Positions 1 through 9,054 of a stretch of 35,068 bases of DNA are shown in pieces. Position numbers and translations under genes: made by a program. The notes beneath the pieces are model-generated. The model worked only from the letters and a program-made list of their open reading frames with translations. It ran no database searches and was not told the origin of the DNA. Each line of letters begins with the position of its first letter. The first letter of the stretch is position 1. The DNA is from a virus, in the IMG/VR virus record IMGVR_UViG_3300043445_000047, positions 1-35,068 of that record, one strand, 5' to 3'.

Positions 1-2885
1 ACAAATCCTATAGTATCAGAGGTAGGGGAATATATACCAGTATTCAAATCTCCAATAAATGTTAAATCAGGAATAGCAGGATTTGCAGTATTATTGATCG
101 ATACTTGATTCGTATCCCTTCGGAATTGCATCAGAGTGTCTTGATATCCACCTGAAGCGTTATATGAATTAACACTTAGATGTGCGCCTGCAGACTCCAA
201 TCCACATTCAAACCCCCATCTTGCTGATGCTGCGACAGTGCCAGTATAGAAGAATATTGCTTTGCCAACAGAATCAGGGCCTTGAATTTGGAAAAGAGGA
301 GCAGAACCATCTTGTCTATTTATGTTGATATTCTTTTCAGCCGTTATATTCAATCCTTTTACGTTTAATCCATTCTCAAGTGTTGTATAACCAGTAGCTC
401 CAATTGAAACCCTTTCAACCCCGTTGGTAGAAAATCCCAATACGTTTGCACTAACTGAGTGAATCCCTGTATCTTCGTCCCCTATGAACGAATATGATGG
501 AGTTGAGACAGTACCTGCTAAAGAAAGTACTCCGTTATCGCCAATTCTTGCCCTTTCTGATAGAGTGCCCCCTGTATTTCTCGTATGAAATTCTATTCTT
601 GCAGGGACATTTGATGCAGAAGGAGTTGCTGAAGAAACTCCTACTATTCTTGCTCCTCTTACAGGATTGCTTCCATCGGAAGCTTCGTACACAATTTCGC
701 CTAATACGTTTCCAGACTGAATCGATCCTTCCCAACTTCCATTGACTCCTGACCTGGACTTAGCAAGTATCAAACGAGGGCCTGTACCATCATTGGAGAA
801 TCTTCCAATTCCCGTTGATGATTCGTTAGCATTAGCTCCAAATACTTGAAGGTCTGGGACAACGCCTTCGCTTGAAGTCCATTTTAATGCCGATCTTCCG
901 ATTCCGCCAATTGCCAATCCATTTCCAATATCAATCCAACCATCCCTACCATCCATTTGCATACCGACCCATTCAGTCGAGGCAGTACCATTAGAAGTAA
1001 CTCGGAGCTGTATTCCGCTTCCATGTGCTGTAGGAGCCCACGTTTCTGATGCATAACAACGAAGCCTTGCGGCAGTCGCATGCCCTGACACTCCATCATG
1101 AGAACCATATTGATATGCTGCTATAAAATCATTAGCATTTGGAGGGGTGCTTCCTGCCCTCCATGTCTGTATTCCACCCTGACCAATTCTTGCAGCCAAT
1201 CTCCCTGCGCCTATAATATCAATTTGATTTGCAGTTGGGGAAGCAAAACCTGTATCTTGGTCTGCGGAGAATGATATACTAGGATTTGAAACACCTGAAG
1301 AGTCTGTTGTTCCTGTAGGAAATTGAGCCTTTGTTCCTGAATGAATTAAGTTTCTTGCAAATACTGTGACATCACCACCACCAGTAGAACCGCTACCCGA
1401 AACAACCTGAATACGAACATCATAATCTATATTTGCTCCTGCATTGAAATCAATATAAGGAGTGGAATTTTCTCCAGTCTGTCGGCCAATTGAAACAGAA
1501 CCACCACCATCAGTGCCAAGACCTACTCTACCAGTAGAAGTTGAGGCGACGAATCCAGTAGAGTTTAATATTCCTGTCATTGTATCACCAGATTGATTGA
1601 CATACCTATTGTCATAATCAGACAAGAATGTTCCTGATGTTGGTATGGAGGAAGTTAAAGCAACTTGCGAGATATCAATAGAAGAATCGGTTAAACCTGT
1701 AGAGCTATTGAAATATGGGACTTTATTATTAAATCCACCTGAGACGGCGGAATTTTTAAGAATTTCTTTGCCAGCAAATGATGCATCTGATATATCATTT
1801 GCTACATGATTATGACCTATTACTGACCTATTATTAATTTGAGTCTGCAAACCACTTGAAATCGAAGAGACTTCAGTCCGGAAAATGTCAGGAATTGGAC
1901 GGGCTTCTAAAGTCGTAACTCTGCTATTCAAAGCACCAGTTATTGATGCTCCTGTGGTAGTATCGAATCTATTTAACGAAGGATTGAAAACGGCAAAACC
2001 ACCATTAATAGGATTGTCTTCTCTGGTTGCAACAACTTGTAGGGTGGAAACTTGTCCAGAGGTCTCTGAAGTAACTGTGCCAACTACGAATCTGTCACGA
2101 ACTTCATCGAAGGCGAACATGAAGTCGTTTTGACTACCCCTATCGACTCTTAGTCCTGCAAATCCACGGGTGACACCAGGGCCAACTTCACCGCCGTTAA
2201 TTTCGATAACATTATCACTTGCCGAGACAGTTTGGGTATTGACGATGAATTGAGTACCGTTAATGTAGACATTATTGTTAAATACTGTTTCGCCTGTAAA
2301 AGTCTTCACTCCACTTATGTTTTGATTTCCTGTAGTCTGAACAGTAGTAGAAATATTTGCTTTTAGATTAATTTGCGATTGAAGGTTGCCTGAAATGGAA
2401 GCAACAGTAGCATTAGTAGGCAACGAATTGATTTGTGTCTGTAAACCAGAGGAAATAGCCGCTACCTCAGTTCTGAAAATGTCAGGAATTGGACGGGCTT
2501 CTAAAGTAGTAACTCTGCTATTCAAGCCAGCAGATATAGCCGCTACAGTGGTTGTCAGAGCCCTAGTATTGATATTTGAATTTAGACCAGCAGATATAGA
2601 AGCGACCTCAGCCCTCAATATATCAGCACTTACTTTATTGTTTATTTGATTTTGTAGATTCGAGGATATGGAGGCAGTAGTGCTCAATAATGTTAGTTGG
2701 CCAGTAAGAGAAGCAACTTGAGCACTCGTAACATCACCACTTCCACCTCCTGAAATTGAGGCTAAAATAGTCTGCAATTCGTCTTTATCATAAATACCCA
2801 AATTATCTTGAACTTGAGTCAAAGTTCCATTATAAAGAGTCTTTATGGATAAATTTAATAGATTTGGTATTCTGACTATTGGCAT
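1..2885 (-). CDS. Long tail fibre protein, N-terminal 962 residues (runs through the circular join)
   Basis: Starts at ATG 2885, 15 bases after a GATAAATACT promoter and behind GTGAGGAAC. The frame stays open to base 1 and, because bases 1-127 equal 34942-35068, continues to a stop at 34764. The joined gene is 3,063 bp, 1,020 residues, exactly in frame. The protein begins MPIVRIPNLLNL and carries heptad-like repeats (QINS, ISSGLQTQIN) over about residues 40-360. Glycine/serine-rich beta modules follow (YDNRYVNQSGDTMTG near residue 425), then receptor-fibre-type segments ending in GQISYDSNYIYVCTAANTW, a tail common in phage fibres. A 105-bp direct repeat (1832-1935 and 2423-2528) lies in the stalk. 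Known of the family: such trimeric fibres bind the host surface. Host receptor unknown. Gene real: very sure; fibre role: fairly sure. Confidence 0.85.
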   Translation of the reverse strand, partial: MPIVRIPNLLNLSIKTLYNGTLTQVQDNLGIYDKDELQTILASISGGGSGDVTSAQVASLTGQLTLLSTTASISSNLQNQINNKVSADILRAEVASISAGLNSNINTRALTTTVAAISAGLNSRVTTLEARPIPDIFRTEVAAISSGLQTQINSLPTNATVASISGNLQSQINLKANISTTVQTTGNQNISGVKTFTGETVFNNNVYINGTQFIVNTQTVSASDNVIEINGGEVGPGVTRGFAGLRVDRGSQNDFMFAFDEVRDRFVVGTVTSETSGQVSTLQVVATREDNPINGGFAVFNPSLNRFDTTTGASITGALNSRVTTLEARPIPDIFRTEVSSISSGLQTQINNRSVIGHNHVANDISDASFAGKEILKNSAVSGGFNNKVPYFNSSTGLTDSSIDISQVALTSSIPTSGTFLSDYDNRYVNQSGDTMTGILNSTGFVASTSTGRVGLGTDGGGSVSIGRQTGENSTPYIDFNAGANIDYDVRIQVVSGSGSTGGGDVTVFARNLIHSGTKAQFPTGTTDSSGVSNPSISFSADQDTGFASPTANQIDIIGAGRLAARIGQGGIQTWRAGSTPPNANDFIAAYQYGSHDGVSGHATAARLRCYASETWAPTAHGSGIQLRVTSNGTASTEWVGMQMDGRDGWIDIGNGLAIGGIGRSALKWTSSEGVVPDLQVFGANANESSTGIGRFSNDGTGPRLILAKSRSGVNGSWEGSIQSGNVLGEIVYEASDGSNPVRGARIVGVSSATPSASNVPARIEFHTRNTGGTLSERARIGDNGVLSLAGTVSTPSYSFIGDEDTGIHSVSANVLGFSTNGVERVSIGATGYTTLENGLNVKGLNITAEKNININRQDGSAPLFQIQGPDSVGKAIFFYTGTVAASARWGFECGLESAGAHLSVNSYNASGGYQDTLMQFRRDTNQVSINNTANPAIPDLTFIGDLNTGIYSPTSDTIGF

Positions 2886-2899
2886 AGTTCCTCACTATT

Positions 2900-2909
2900 A
2901 GTATTTATC
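2900..2909 (-). promoter_or_regulatory. Late promoter GATAAATACT, copy 1
   Basis: Exact decamer read on the minus strand, followed by AATAGTGAGGAACT and the fibre ATG at 2885. By analogy with T4 late promoters, where transcription begins about six bases after the eight-base core, the leader is very short and holds only the ribosome binding site. It serves the unit fibre - membrane protein - short fibre protein - 33914 gene. Confidence 0.75.
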
Positions 2910-2917
2910 GCTTCTTT

Positions 2918-5900
2918 TTATAATGCGGCAGGGATAAGTCCTGTATTCTTTACAACTTTAACAGCATCAGGATATTCCCAAATTTGGGCAGGAGTTGCTC
3001 CTCCACCAGCCGAAGTTGCTCTAGTTGAAACGGCAACATCTATTCTTGCCATTTCAGTTGCCAATTCTGCACGAACCCAGGCCTTAATCTGAGCCTCTGA
3101 TGGTGAGATTCCTCCAGTTGTAGTAGTCAAAATCTTACCACCAGAATACATCGTCAATCCTCCTCCTCCGGTGGTCGGATTTACAACTGGTAAGGTTGAT
3201 GTAGAATTAACAACGTTGATGTTATCAGCCTGTTTTGCTGTATTAGCTGATAGATTGTCAAGTAATAGAGTACCAATTGATAAGTTGGCTGCATCAGAAG
3301 CAGAAATTTCCAAGAAGAATGCTCTGCGACCTGAGTTAAACCATAGATCATATTTGTCCCACATGAACATTCTGTGTGCAAACCAGTTATTATCAGGATC
3401 ATCGATATCAATTTGAAGATTCACTCCGTCTCTTGCAAATTCTCCTGTAGAATAAACATCTTCACCTGTAACAGAATAAGTAGAATAGTAGGCGGCATAA
3501 GTAGTACAAGTTTCCTGTTCAAGCAATGCATTCCAACCATTAGGACCAGCCTGAGTAGTTGTTCTTGCTTTCTTAGTTGCTGAGCTTCCATCGGCAGCAA
3601 CCCATACATGATATATACGAAGGACATCACCATCAGTAAAATCAGTACCTTCATCATAATTGAATGTCAGTGGACTTGAGGCTGCAATATCATCATAAAC
3701 TACCGTATCAGTTGTTTCATTATATACAATTATTCTTGTATTATTTGCGAATCCTTCAATTGTTCCTATATTCTGAGTAACGGGTAACGGATATTGAATT
3801 CTCTGATCAGTAGAGTTTGTCACGCCATCAAATCTGATATATCTCAAGGCATTTGTTGCGTTTGCAGTATTGACATCAGCACGAACCTTGAATTTAACAC
3901 CTTCATTTGGATCGATGGCACCTATACCGCTCAAGTTTGTTCCATTTAATGTCAACCATGAACCGTTCCAACCACTTCCTACATCATATTGAAAGTCTAG
4001 GGTGAAGTTTCCTGTGTTTGTCCCTGTAATTGTAGGAGCGACATTTGCCATTCCAGTGTAACCTAGAGCATAATAAGGCATTTCCCAAACCACTTCATCA
4101 GTCAAATTAGGCATTGAAACTTCACCTGTAGAAGTGAATCCTGCACCTACACCCAATGTTGCTGAAACTTGAGAAGCAGTTGAGGCTAATGGCTCATTAC
4201 ATGCAATTAAGAATCTTCCTGAAGTTGGAGTTGTAAATGCATCTTCCCAGTGGCGACCATATACAGCAGCTTGTCCTGTAGTGCTATTTGTCCAACGGCA
4301 TCCTCTTGCCGTAACTGCTAGAGCGGCTATTGCTTGAGTATCTGCACCATCACCCCATACATTATCAATCGTGACGTTTTGTACGGTGTTTGCTAATGAC
4401 AATGCTGTTGTACGAGTATTATCAGCATATAAACGGCGGAGAGTCAAATCCAAAGTAACTGTAGCCTGAACTATCAATCCGCAAGCATTTGTCGATCCCA
4501 TGTTATAGGGACTCGATGCCGTTCCTAAATTTCTGAATTCAATATCCGAACTGCTACCTCCAGTCAATAGGATCGCAGTGTATGGGTGGACGTTTGATAT
4601 TCCTGCAAAATTAGAGAAGCCATCAATAAAAATGTTGCTACTTGTATCAACTACTTCAAATGCTCCTACAAGAGGGTTAGTATTCACTGTTGTTCCGTTT
4701 ATTTGATCGGCATATTGAGTATTTGATATTGTGCATCCTGAAACTTGAGACAGACGAATTCTACCACCTAATGATTTCAAGTTAGAAATTGAAACATTAA
4801 AGCATCTTGTAAGAGATAATGTACGAGCATCAGCATTTCCTCTGGTTATTGCTGTCGTGCTTCCGAAGATTCCCATACTAGAGCCTGAAATAGAAACATT
4901 AGCACAGTCTGATATTGAAACAGGCTGTTGAGTTGCACCTGAAGAGGCATATCTTGTAGCAGCAATATCATGTAGTGTTGCATTTGTGAATAGACTTGAA
5001 AGGGTGATAACAGTTGCTTCTCTTGTACTTTCCAAGCCTACTATCACATTTCTCAAAGTTGTATTGTTTGCAGTATTTGATATTGATAAAGAGTTACCTA
5101 ATGAAGAATCTTCAACTATGACATCATAAGCAGCGGAAGCATTTAAGTATAGTCCAGGTCCCCATACATGGTCCCACTTGATAACCCCCGCAGAAGTAGT
5201 AAGAGGTTCCCATCTATCAGCTATTGTACCTCTACTAATATTTCCTGCAAATCCTGAAATTGAAAGGCTTACGATAGCATTGGGAATTCTAATTTTGCAT
5301 CCGGATGCTGGTTTGAATCCACATGAGTTTGAGGATCTTCTTGCCAATGTTATACTGGCTTCATATCCTGTTATTGTTCTGCCTGTTCCAGTTGCGTTTG
5401 AAGTCTGGTTTACTGTTATAGAAACTCCAGGATTGATGGAAACAATGTATAGCTGATCTGAGTTTGCAAAACCTGCTGACATTACAACAGGGGCACCAAC
5501 TGCGAATCCACTTGTGTCAGAAACAGAAATTACTGCGCTGCCTGAAGTAGTTGATGCTGATCCTCTATTGAAGCATTGCCCGAAGAATTTACCTCTTTCG
5601 TCGGTTGGAATGAATTGAGTAGCAGTCCCCCATCTCAATCCTGCCGCCTCCCACTGTTCATATATTCCGCTTCCTGGAGAAGTTTCAATCCACACACCAT
5701 CACAGACATCTGCGACTGGTAGAGGAATTACTTGATCGTCAGTTCCATCAGTAACCCCCAATTCATACCAGTCTCCTGTTATTCTCCATTCTCCAAGTCG
5801 AGGAACTGTGACCAGACCTTGATATTCAGCAACAAAGTGTAACCAGCTTCTTTTTCCTCCAGTTGAGGAGTTTACTGTTATTGTTGCTCCACCAGGTAGT

Positions 5901-6325
5901 GTAACAACTTCATTATCAGCGAAGTTTCCAGTTTTACTTCTCAATTTAATCCATCCTGAAGTTGGCATAGCACCACCTGATGCTCGAGGCTCAAGTTCTC
6001 CGCTTGCCCAGACTCTCAGAAGCTCACCACTTCCAGAAATTGAACCAGTAACAGTGTTTGTCCCTAATGTCCCTAGCGTTGGAACATTTCCTGTTGACGC
6101 ATCAAATGGAAGCTCCCATACATTTCTGGCATCCATATGAAACAAACCACCTAAAGTTGCTGATATAGTGACATTTCCTAAGACAGCATTTTGTTGCGCC
6201 CATCTCATGTCGCTATCAATTGTTAGTGAGCCTCCATTGAGTGTTATATCTTCACCATTCAATAGACCTGATATCGAAGAGTCATCATAATTTGTATTTG
6301 TTCCTGAGATTGTTTGGTTAGCCAT
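2918..6325 (-). CDS. Tail spike or fibre with right-handed beta-helix character
   Basis: 1,135 residues. Start ATG 6325 has GAGGT about 8 bases upstream, and the upstream gene stops 2 bases before it, so the two are translationally linked. From about residue 300 to 700 the protein has repeated rungs of the type NVSISN, TTLRNVIV, NVTIDNVWGDG, rich in N, S, T, V and I at regular spacing, as in pectin-lyase-like parallel beta-helices of phage tail spikes. The C-terminal 350 residues hold beta-sandwich-like segments (TGTNTGNFTLDFQYDVGSGW). Many spikes of this shape cleave or bind host polysaccharide; no catalytic residues can be assigned here. It shares the promoter at 7713-7722 with the gene before it. 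Structural role likely; enzymatic activity only possible. Confidence 0.75.
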   Translation of the reverse strand: MANQTISGTNTNYDDSSISGLLNGEDITLNGGSLTIDSDMRWAQQNAVLGNVTISATLGGLFHMDARNVWELPFDASTGNVPTLGTLGTNTVTGSISGSGELLRVWASGELEPRASGGAMPTSGWIKLRSKTGNFADNEVVTLPGGATITVNSSTGGKRSWLHFVAEYQGLVTVPRLGEWRITGDWYELGVTDGTDDQVIPLPVADVCDGVWIETSPGSGIYEQWEAAGLRWGTATQFIPTDERGKFFGQCFNRGSASTTSGSAVISVSDTSGFAVGAPVVMSAGFANSDQLYIVSINPGVSITVNQTSNATGTGRTITGYEASITLARRSSNSCGFKPASGCKIRIPNAIVSLSISGFAGNISRGTIADRWEPLTTSAGVIKWDHVWGPGLYLNASAAYDVIVEDSSLGNSLSISNTANNTTLRNVIVGLESTREATVITLSSLFTNATLHDIAATRYASSGATQQPVSISDCANVSISGSSMGIFGSTTAITRGNADARTLSLTRCFNVSISNLKSLGGRIRLSQVSGCTISNTQYADQINGTTVNTNPLVGAFEVVDTSSNIFIDGFSNFAGISNVHPYTAILLTGGSSSDIEFRNLGTASSPYNMGSTNACGLIVQATVTLDLTLRRLYADNTRTTALSLANTVQNVTIDNVWGDGADTQAIAALAVTARGCRWTNSTTGQAAVYGRHWEDAFTTPTSGRFLIACNEPLASTASQVSATLGVGAGFTSTGEVSMPNLTDEVVWEMPYYALGYTGMANVAPTITGTNTGNFTLDFQYDVGSGWNGSWLTLNGTNLSGIGAIDPNEGVKFKVRADVNTANATNALRYIRFDGVTNSTDQRIQYPLPVTQNIGTIEGFANNTRIIVYNETTDTVVYDDIAASSPLTFNYDEGTDFTDGDVLRIYHVWVAADGSSATKKARTTTQAGPNGWNALLEQETCTTYAAYYSTYSVTGEDVYSTGEFARDGVNLQIDIDDPDNNWFAHRMFMWDKYDLWFNSGRRAFFLEISASDAANLSIGTLLLDNLSANTAKQADNINVVNSTSTLPVVNPTTGGGGLTMYSGGKILTTTTGGISPSEAQIKAWVRAELATEMARIDVAVSTRATSAGGGATPAQIWEYPDAVKVVKNTGLIPAAL

Positions 6326-6326
6326 A

Positions 6327-7685
6327 TTATATTACCTCTATATTTGTTAAGTTTCCATTACCGTCGTAGGAAAATGATTTACTTCTATATTCTCCACTGC
6401 CTGAAATACTAATTAAATTTCCCGAACCATCATAATTAAATGTTTGAGTACCTTTAGAAGTTGTTTTGCTAGTGAGGGTTCCTGAAGAATAACTTAGGGT
6501 TGCATCGTCTCCATTGATAGTAGTCAATTCTACTAAACGGATGTTTTCAGTCTGAAGCAATCCTACAGAATTGACAGTAACTATTTCGGATGTGTTGCCT
6601 GACAATCCACCAACTATAACACCACCTGCAAAAGTAGCACCATTACCACCACCTGCACCCAAGGATAAGACATCATTACCACTCTGATTCTTCAAATGGA
6701 AACCTGAAGAATTCGATGCTTGAATATTAGTACCGATTAATGTACCTGTGAATGTGTCACCTGAAGAATTAAGATAACGAGCATCATAACCACCCAAGAA
6801 ATCCCCTGATGTTGGAACTGTGACACTCCCTGAAACAGAAACAACTTCCCACCCTCCATTTTTTCTACCATATAAAGAGCCATCTATTGGTGCTTCAGGG
6901 ATGCCTCCTCCACTTCCACCACTTATTCCTTCAATTGAGGAATCGATCATTGATTGTACTACCGAACGACTAACCCCTCCTCCAGTCTGAACTACTTTTT
7001 GGACTATTTGAGGGATATCTACAGAGATTCCAACTTCATTCCCTCTATAATCGATATTGACATTGCCTGAGTCTGCTACTATAGTTGGAACGCTTGGAAT
7101 TTTTATGGAAGCTATTTTAGCAGAGAGTCTATTATCAACCGCTTCCAATTCACTTTTACTTGCCTTGTTTGTTAAAGCAGAATTTATGTTATTGACGACC
7201 TTTAATAGATCCGTTGCTATGATAGAAATCGATGAATTCAATTCTTCTTTAGAGGCTTTATCGTTTAAGGAATCGTTTATGTTTTCAAGCCTATCATTCA
7301 ATTCTATTAAGGCTGAATCGAAGACACCATTTGCCAGTTCCTGACTGCTCTTCCAATCATTGAGAGTCCCTAAGGCAGTCTCTATGGCTGCTTTATTAGC
7401 CTCTGATGTTGTTTTTATCAAAGCATTTAAATTCTTTTCTAACGCTTCTAATTTTGCATTTGGTGAAGGTACTCTGATGACATATTCAACGGCATCTTCA
7501 GTAGTATTCACTTCTGCCTTTGCTATTTTTATTTCTGTTCCTACTGGCTTAACATTACCTGCAAAATCTACAGTCTTCAATGTTCCATTTTCTTGAAATA
7601 ATTTTAAATCTTGGGAGGTCTGGGGTGGTAAGGGATTAGGAGTGCTTGTTAGGTTGATCGTTCCATTATCGAATTTTGTAGCCAT
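6327..7685 (-). CDS. Tail fibre protein with coiled-coil stalk and YD-like C-terminus
   Basis: 452 residues. Residues 75-210 are a long predicted coiled coil (LEALEKNLNALIK, ALIELNDRLENINDSLNDKA). A glycine-rich hinge follows near 265-275 (GISGGSGGG), then a module YDARYLNSSGDTFTGTL that closely matches YDNRYVNQSGDTMTGIL in the long fibre. The last 45 residues contain two YD/RHS-like units (FNYDGSGNLISI, FSYDGNGNLTNI). First gene behind the promoter at 7713-7722; the next gene starts 2 bp after its stop. A receptor-contact or fibre-connector role is inferred from position and architecture. Shadow frames on the other strand are non-coding. Confidence 0.75.
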   Translation of the reverse strand: MATKFDNGTINLTSTPNPLPPQTSQDLKLFQENGTLKTVDFAGNVKPVGTEIKIAKAEVNTTEDAVEYVIRVPSPNAKLEALEKNLNALIKTTSEANKAAIETALGTLNDWKSSQELANGVFDSALIELNDRLENINDSLNDKASKEELNSSISIIATDLLKVVNNINSALTNKASKSELEAVDNRLSAKIASIKIPSVPTIVADSGNVNIDYRGNEVGISVDIPQIVQKVVQTGGGVSRSVVQSMIDSSIEGISGGSGGGIPEAPIDGSLYGRKNGGWEVVSVSGSVTVPTSGDFLGGYDARYLNSSGDTFTGTLIGTNIQASNSSGFHLKNQSGNDVLSLGAGGGNGATFAGGVIVGGLSGNTSEIVTVNSVGLLQTENIRLVELTTINGDDATLSYSSGTLTSKTTSKGTQTFNYDGSGNLISISGSGEYRSKSFSYDGNGNLTNIEVI

Positions 7686-7712
7686 ATGACCCTTTCATCA
7701 GCAGAGTATATA

Positions 7713-7722
7713 AGTATTTATC
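7713..7722 (-). promoter_or_regulatory. Late promoter GATAAATACT, copy 2
   Basis: Exact decamer on the minus strand, lying between the stop of the 60-residue gene (7724) and the fibre start at 7685. The next bases are TATATACTCTGCTGATGAAAG, giving a leader of about 20 bases. Serves the two fibre/spike genes 6327-7685 and 2918-6325. Confidence 0.75.
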
Positions 7723-7723
7723 T

Positions 7724-7906
7724 TTAGCATCCACATCCTGATTTCTTTTTTGGATATTCTACTATTTTCCACCCAATAAGTCTCCCATCAAATGAGAATT
7801 CCTGCCAGAAATAGCCTTCAGGTGGTGCAGGTTTTAAATTACCTGAAACTTCCCAATCATAATAATGAGGAGACTGGTAAATCGTTTTCCATTCTTTTAT
7901 ATTCAT
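7724..7906 (-). CDS. Small protein, 60 residues, function unknown; near-leaderless
   Basis: Starts MNIKEWKTIYQSPHYYDW and ends with SGCGC; rich in aromatic residues (W, Y, F) with no membrane segment. Its ATG (7906-7904) lies only four bases after the decamer GATAAATACT, so a T4-type start site would fall at or one base before the ATG: there is no room for a Shine-Dalgarno site. It is flanked by the capsid terminator upstream and the fibre promoter downstream, so it forms its own unit. Lying between capsid and fibre genes, it could be a minor virion or capsid-decoration protein; that is inference only. The start codon could be further in if the promoter assignment is wrong. Confidence 0.6.
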   Translation of the reverse strand: MNIKEWKTIYQSPHYYDWEVSGNLKPAPPEGYFWQEFSFDGRLIGWKIVEYPKKKSGCGC

Positions 7907-7910
7907 ATAT

Positions 7911-7920
7911 AGTATTTATC
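7911..7920 (-). promoter_or_regulatory. Late promoter GATAAATACT, copy 3
   Basis: Exact decamer directly abutting the T-tract of the capsid terminator (minus strand: TTTCTTTTTT then GATAAATACT) and four bases before the ATG of the 60-residue gene. Terminator, promoter and start codon occupy under 50 bp. Confidence 0.75.
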
Positions 7921-7953
7921 AAAAAAGAAACCCACTGACCAGAAGCCAGTGGG
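7921..7953 (-). terminator. Intrinsic terminator after the capsid gene
   Basis: On the minus strand CCCACTG (7953-7947) pairs with CAGTGGG (7937-7931) around a 9-base loop, followed at once by TTTCTTTTTT. It lies about 40 bases after the capsid stop (7995) and isolates the capsid message from the downstream unit, as expected for a very highly expressed gene. Confidence 0.8.
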
Positions 7954-7994
7954 ATCAATCCGAATGAGGGAATAAGGATTTTTACTCTTTAATC

Positions 7995-8858
7995 TTATAT
8001 ACCAGTCAATACTGCGAGAGCTTGTGGGTTCAGACCAATTCCAGCAACATGGCAATATACTCTCCAAAGTTCTTTCATTTGAGTCTGGGACTTGCCAAGT
8101 GATTCGAGAGCGAAGATACCACCAATTTCCTGATCTTCCTTCTCACCAAACATCAAGCGATAGCCAGTTTCAGGATTCACGAAGTAAAGCTTACCAGAGT
8201 CAACGAACTCAGACTTCAAAAGGTTATATCCCATGTACTGAGGAGTACGAAGAGCAGTACCTGCAAGAGTCTGATAGTCCATACCACCCGATTCAGCACG
8301 AAGCTCTGCAACTACCTTACGAACAGTAGCGGGAGCACCGATGAATACGTTTCTGGAACCTTTATCTTTCACTTCATCAATCAAGCGATCAAGATCACCA
8401 ACGTCAACTGAACCACCAGCGATTGCGAATGAATTGGTTGCGAAAGTCTCTATACCTTTGATTGCCGTAGAACCGTTACCACCTTGAACGATATCATTTG
8501 CAATCTTTTCATTCAAGCCTTTAAGAGCACCTGCAACTTCAGAACCAACAACATCTGTGTAAGAGCTGTAAAGATTCTGGCCAATTTTGCAGACATCGAA
8601 TTGCACTGCAAGAGTCAACAGGCTTTCAGTGAACTTAGAACCTGAGATATTCTGTGAAGTGAAGTTAGTATTGCAGTCTGCATATACTGGAGTTGGAACA
8701 GAAGCGAGTCTGTTGTAAGTGATGCTTGGACGATCAGTTACGCCTGCAGCTGCTACGAAAGCAGCAGTAACTTCATCATGCTTTAAGAGAGCATCAACGA
8801 AGCCTGGAAGCAATTGATCCTGGGTTGTATTTACGAGTTCTGTTAGGGAACGAGCCAT
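7995..8858 (-). CDS. Major capsid protein, HK97-like
   Basis: 287 residues, beginning MARSLTELVN, start ATG 8858 behind AAGGAAAT. Features expected of the HK97 fold: an N-terminal helix, a long spine-helix region (GALKGLNEKIANDIVQGG, about 115-132), a helix and turn with DVGDLDRLIDEV, and P- and A-domain segments GNVFIGAP-like and YRLMFGEKEDQEIGGIFALE. The short length suits small HK97-like capsids that use a separate scaffold, which this phage has at 21552. It has its own promoter (8978-8987), a 120-base leader and its own terminator, so expression is set apart from neighbours. It lies far from portal and terminase, an unusual order. No protease gene was seen. Identification rests on pattern and context, not a database search. 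Confidence 0.82.
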   Translation of the reverse strand: MARSLTELVNTTQDQLLPGFVDALLKHDEVTAAFVAAAGVTDRPSITYNRLASVPTPVYADCNTNFTSQNISGSKFTESLLTLAVQFDVCKIGQNLYSSYTDVVGSEVAGALKGLNEKIANDIVQGGNGSTAIKGIETFATNSFAIAGGSVDVGDLDRLIDEVKDKGSRNVFIGAPATVRKVVAELRAESGGMDYQTLAGTALRTPQYMGYNLLKSEFVDSGKLYFVNPETGYRLMFGEKEDQEIGGIFALESLGKSQTQMKELWRVYCHVAGIGLNPQALAVLTGI

Positions 8859-8977
8859 AGTTTTATTTCCTTATAAAAGGGGTTAAAGTTAAATTGTTTG
8901 TTTTTCTATTCCAATGGGACATCCGTCAACATTGGGGTGGCTTCTCTTAGAAATCCATCATGGGAGAGCCTTATAAT
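8859..8977 (-). promoter_or_regulatory. Long 5' leader of the capsid mRNA with a hairpin
   Basis: About 120 bases separate the promoter from the capsid ATG, far more than the 5-60 base leaders of other units. On the minus strand GGCTCTC near the 5' end can pair with GAGAAGCC (one bulged A, 8939-8970), giving a 5'-terminal stem that could stabilise the message. No leader peptide of note: the longest small frame is eight codons. Function inferred. Confidence 0.4.
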
Positions 8978-8987
8978 AGTATTTATC
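8978..8987 (-). promoter_or_regulatory. Late promoter GATAAATACT, copy 4 (capsid)
   Basis: Exact decamer on the minus strand followed by ATTATAAGG. Only gene served is the major capsid protein. Confidence 0.75.
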
Positions 8988-8997
8988 TTGGAGGTGG

Positions 8998-9025
8998 AAA
9001 AAATTTAGGAAAAACCTTCCCTAAA
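8998..9025 (-). terminator. Possible terminator of the 15795-9427 unit
   Basis: Minus strand: TTTAGG (9025-9020) pairs with CCTAAA (9009-9004) around a 10-base loop, then six T. It would stop transcripts that have read through the 9427 stop and across the whole sigma-like gene in antisense. The stem is short, so moderate confidence; the same palindrome sits next to the sigma gene promoter and could also be an operator. Confidence 0.45.
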
Positions 9026-9028
9026 GTA

Positions 9029-9036
9029 TATAAATA
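9029..9036 (+). promoter_or_regulatory. TATAAATA late-type promoter of the sigma-like gene
   Basis: Exact T4 late core TATAAATA on the plus strand. The predicted start site would fall near 9042, just upstream of or inside GGAGGG, leaving a leader of about 13 bases to ATG 9055. This choice of promoter excludes the earlier ATG at 9040. The surrounding 20 bases resemble those at 28433-28452. Confidence 0.5.
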
Positions 9037-9054
9037 AGAATGGAGGGAATATTG

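Noticed and set aside
1-127. True direct terminal repeats used in packaging
   Set aside because: Possible, but 127 is a usual k-mer length and one gene runs through, so an assembly overlap is simpler.
494-1108. Small frames inside the fibre region
   Set aside because: Shadows of the minus-strand fibre frame.
9040-9054. ATG 9040 as start of the sigma-like gene
   Set aside because: It overlaps the GGAGG site and would lie upstream of the predicted transcript start.
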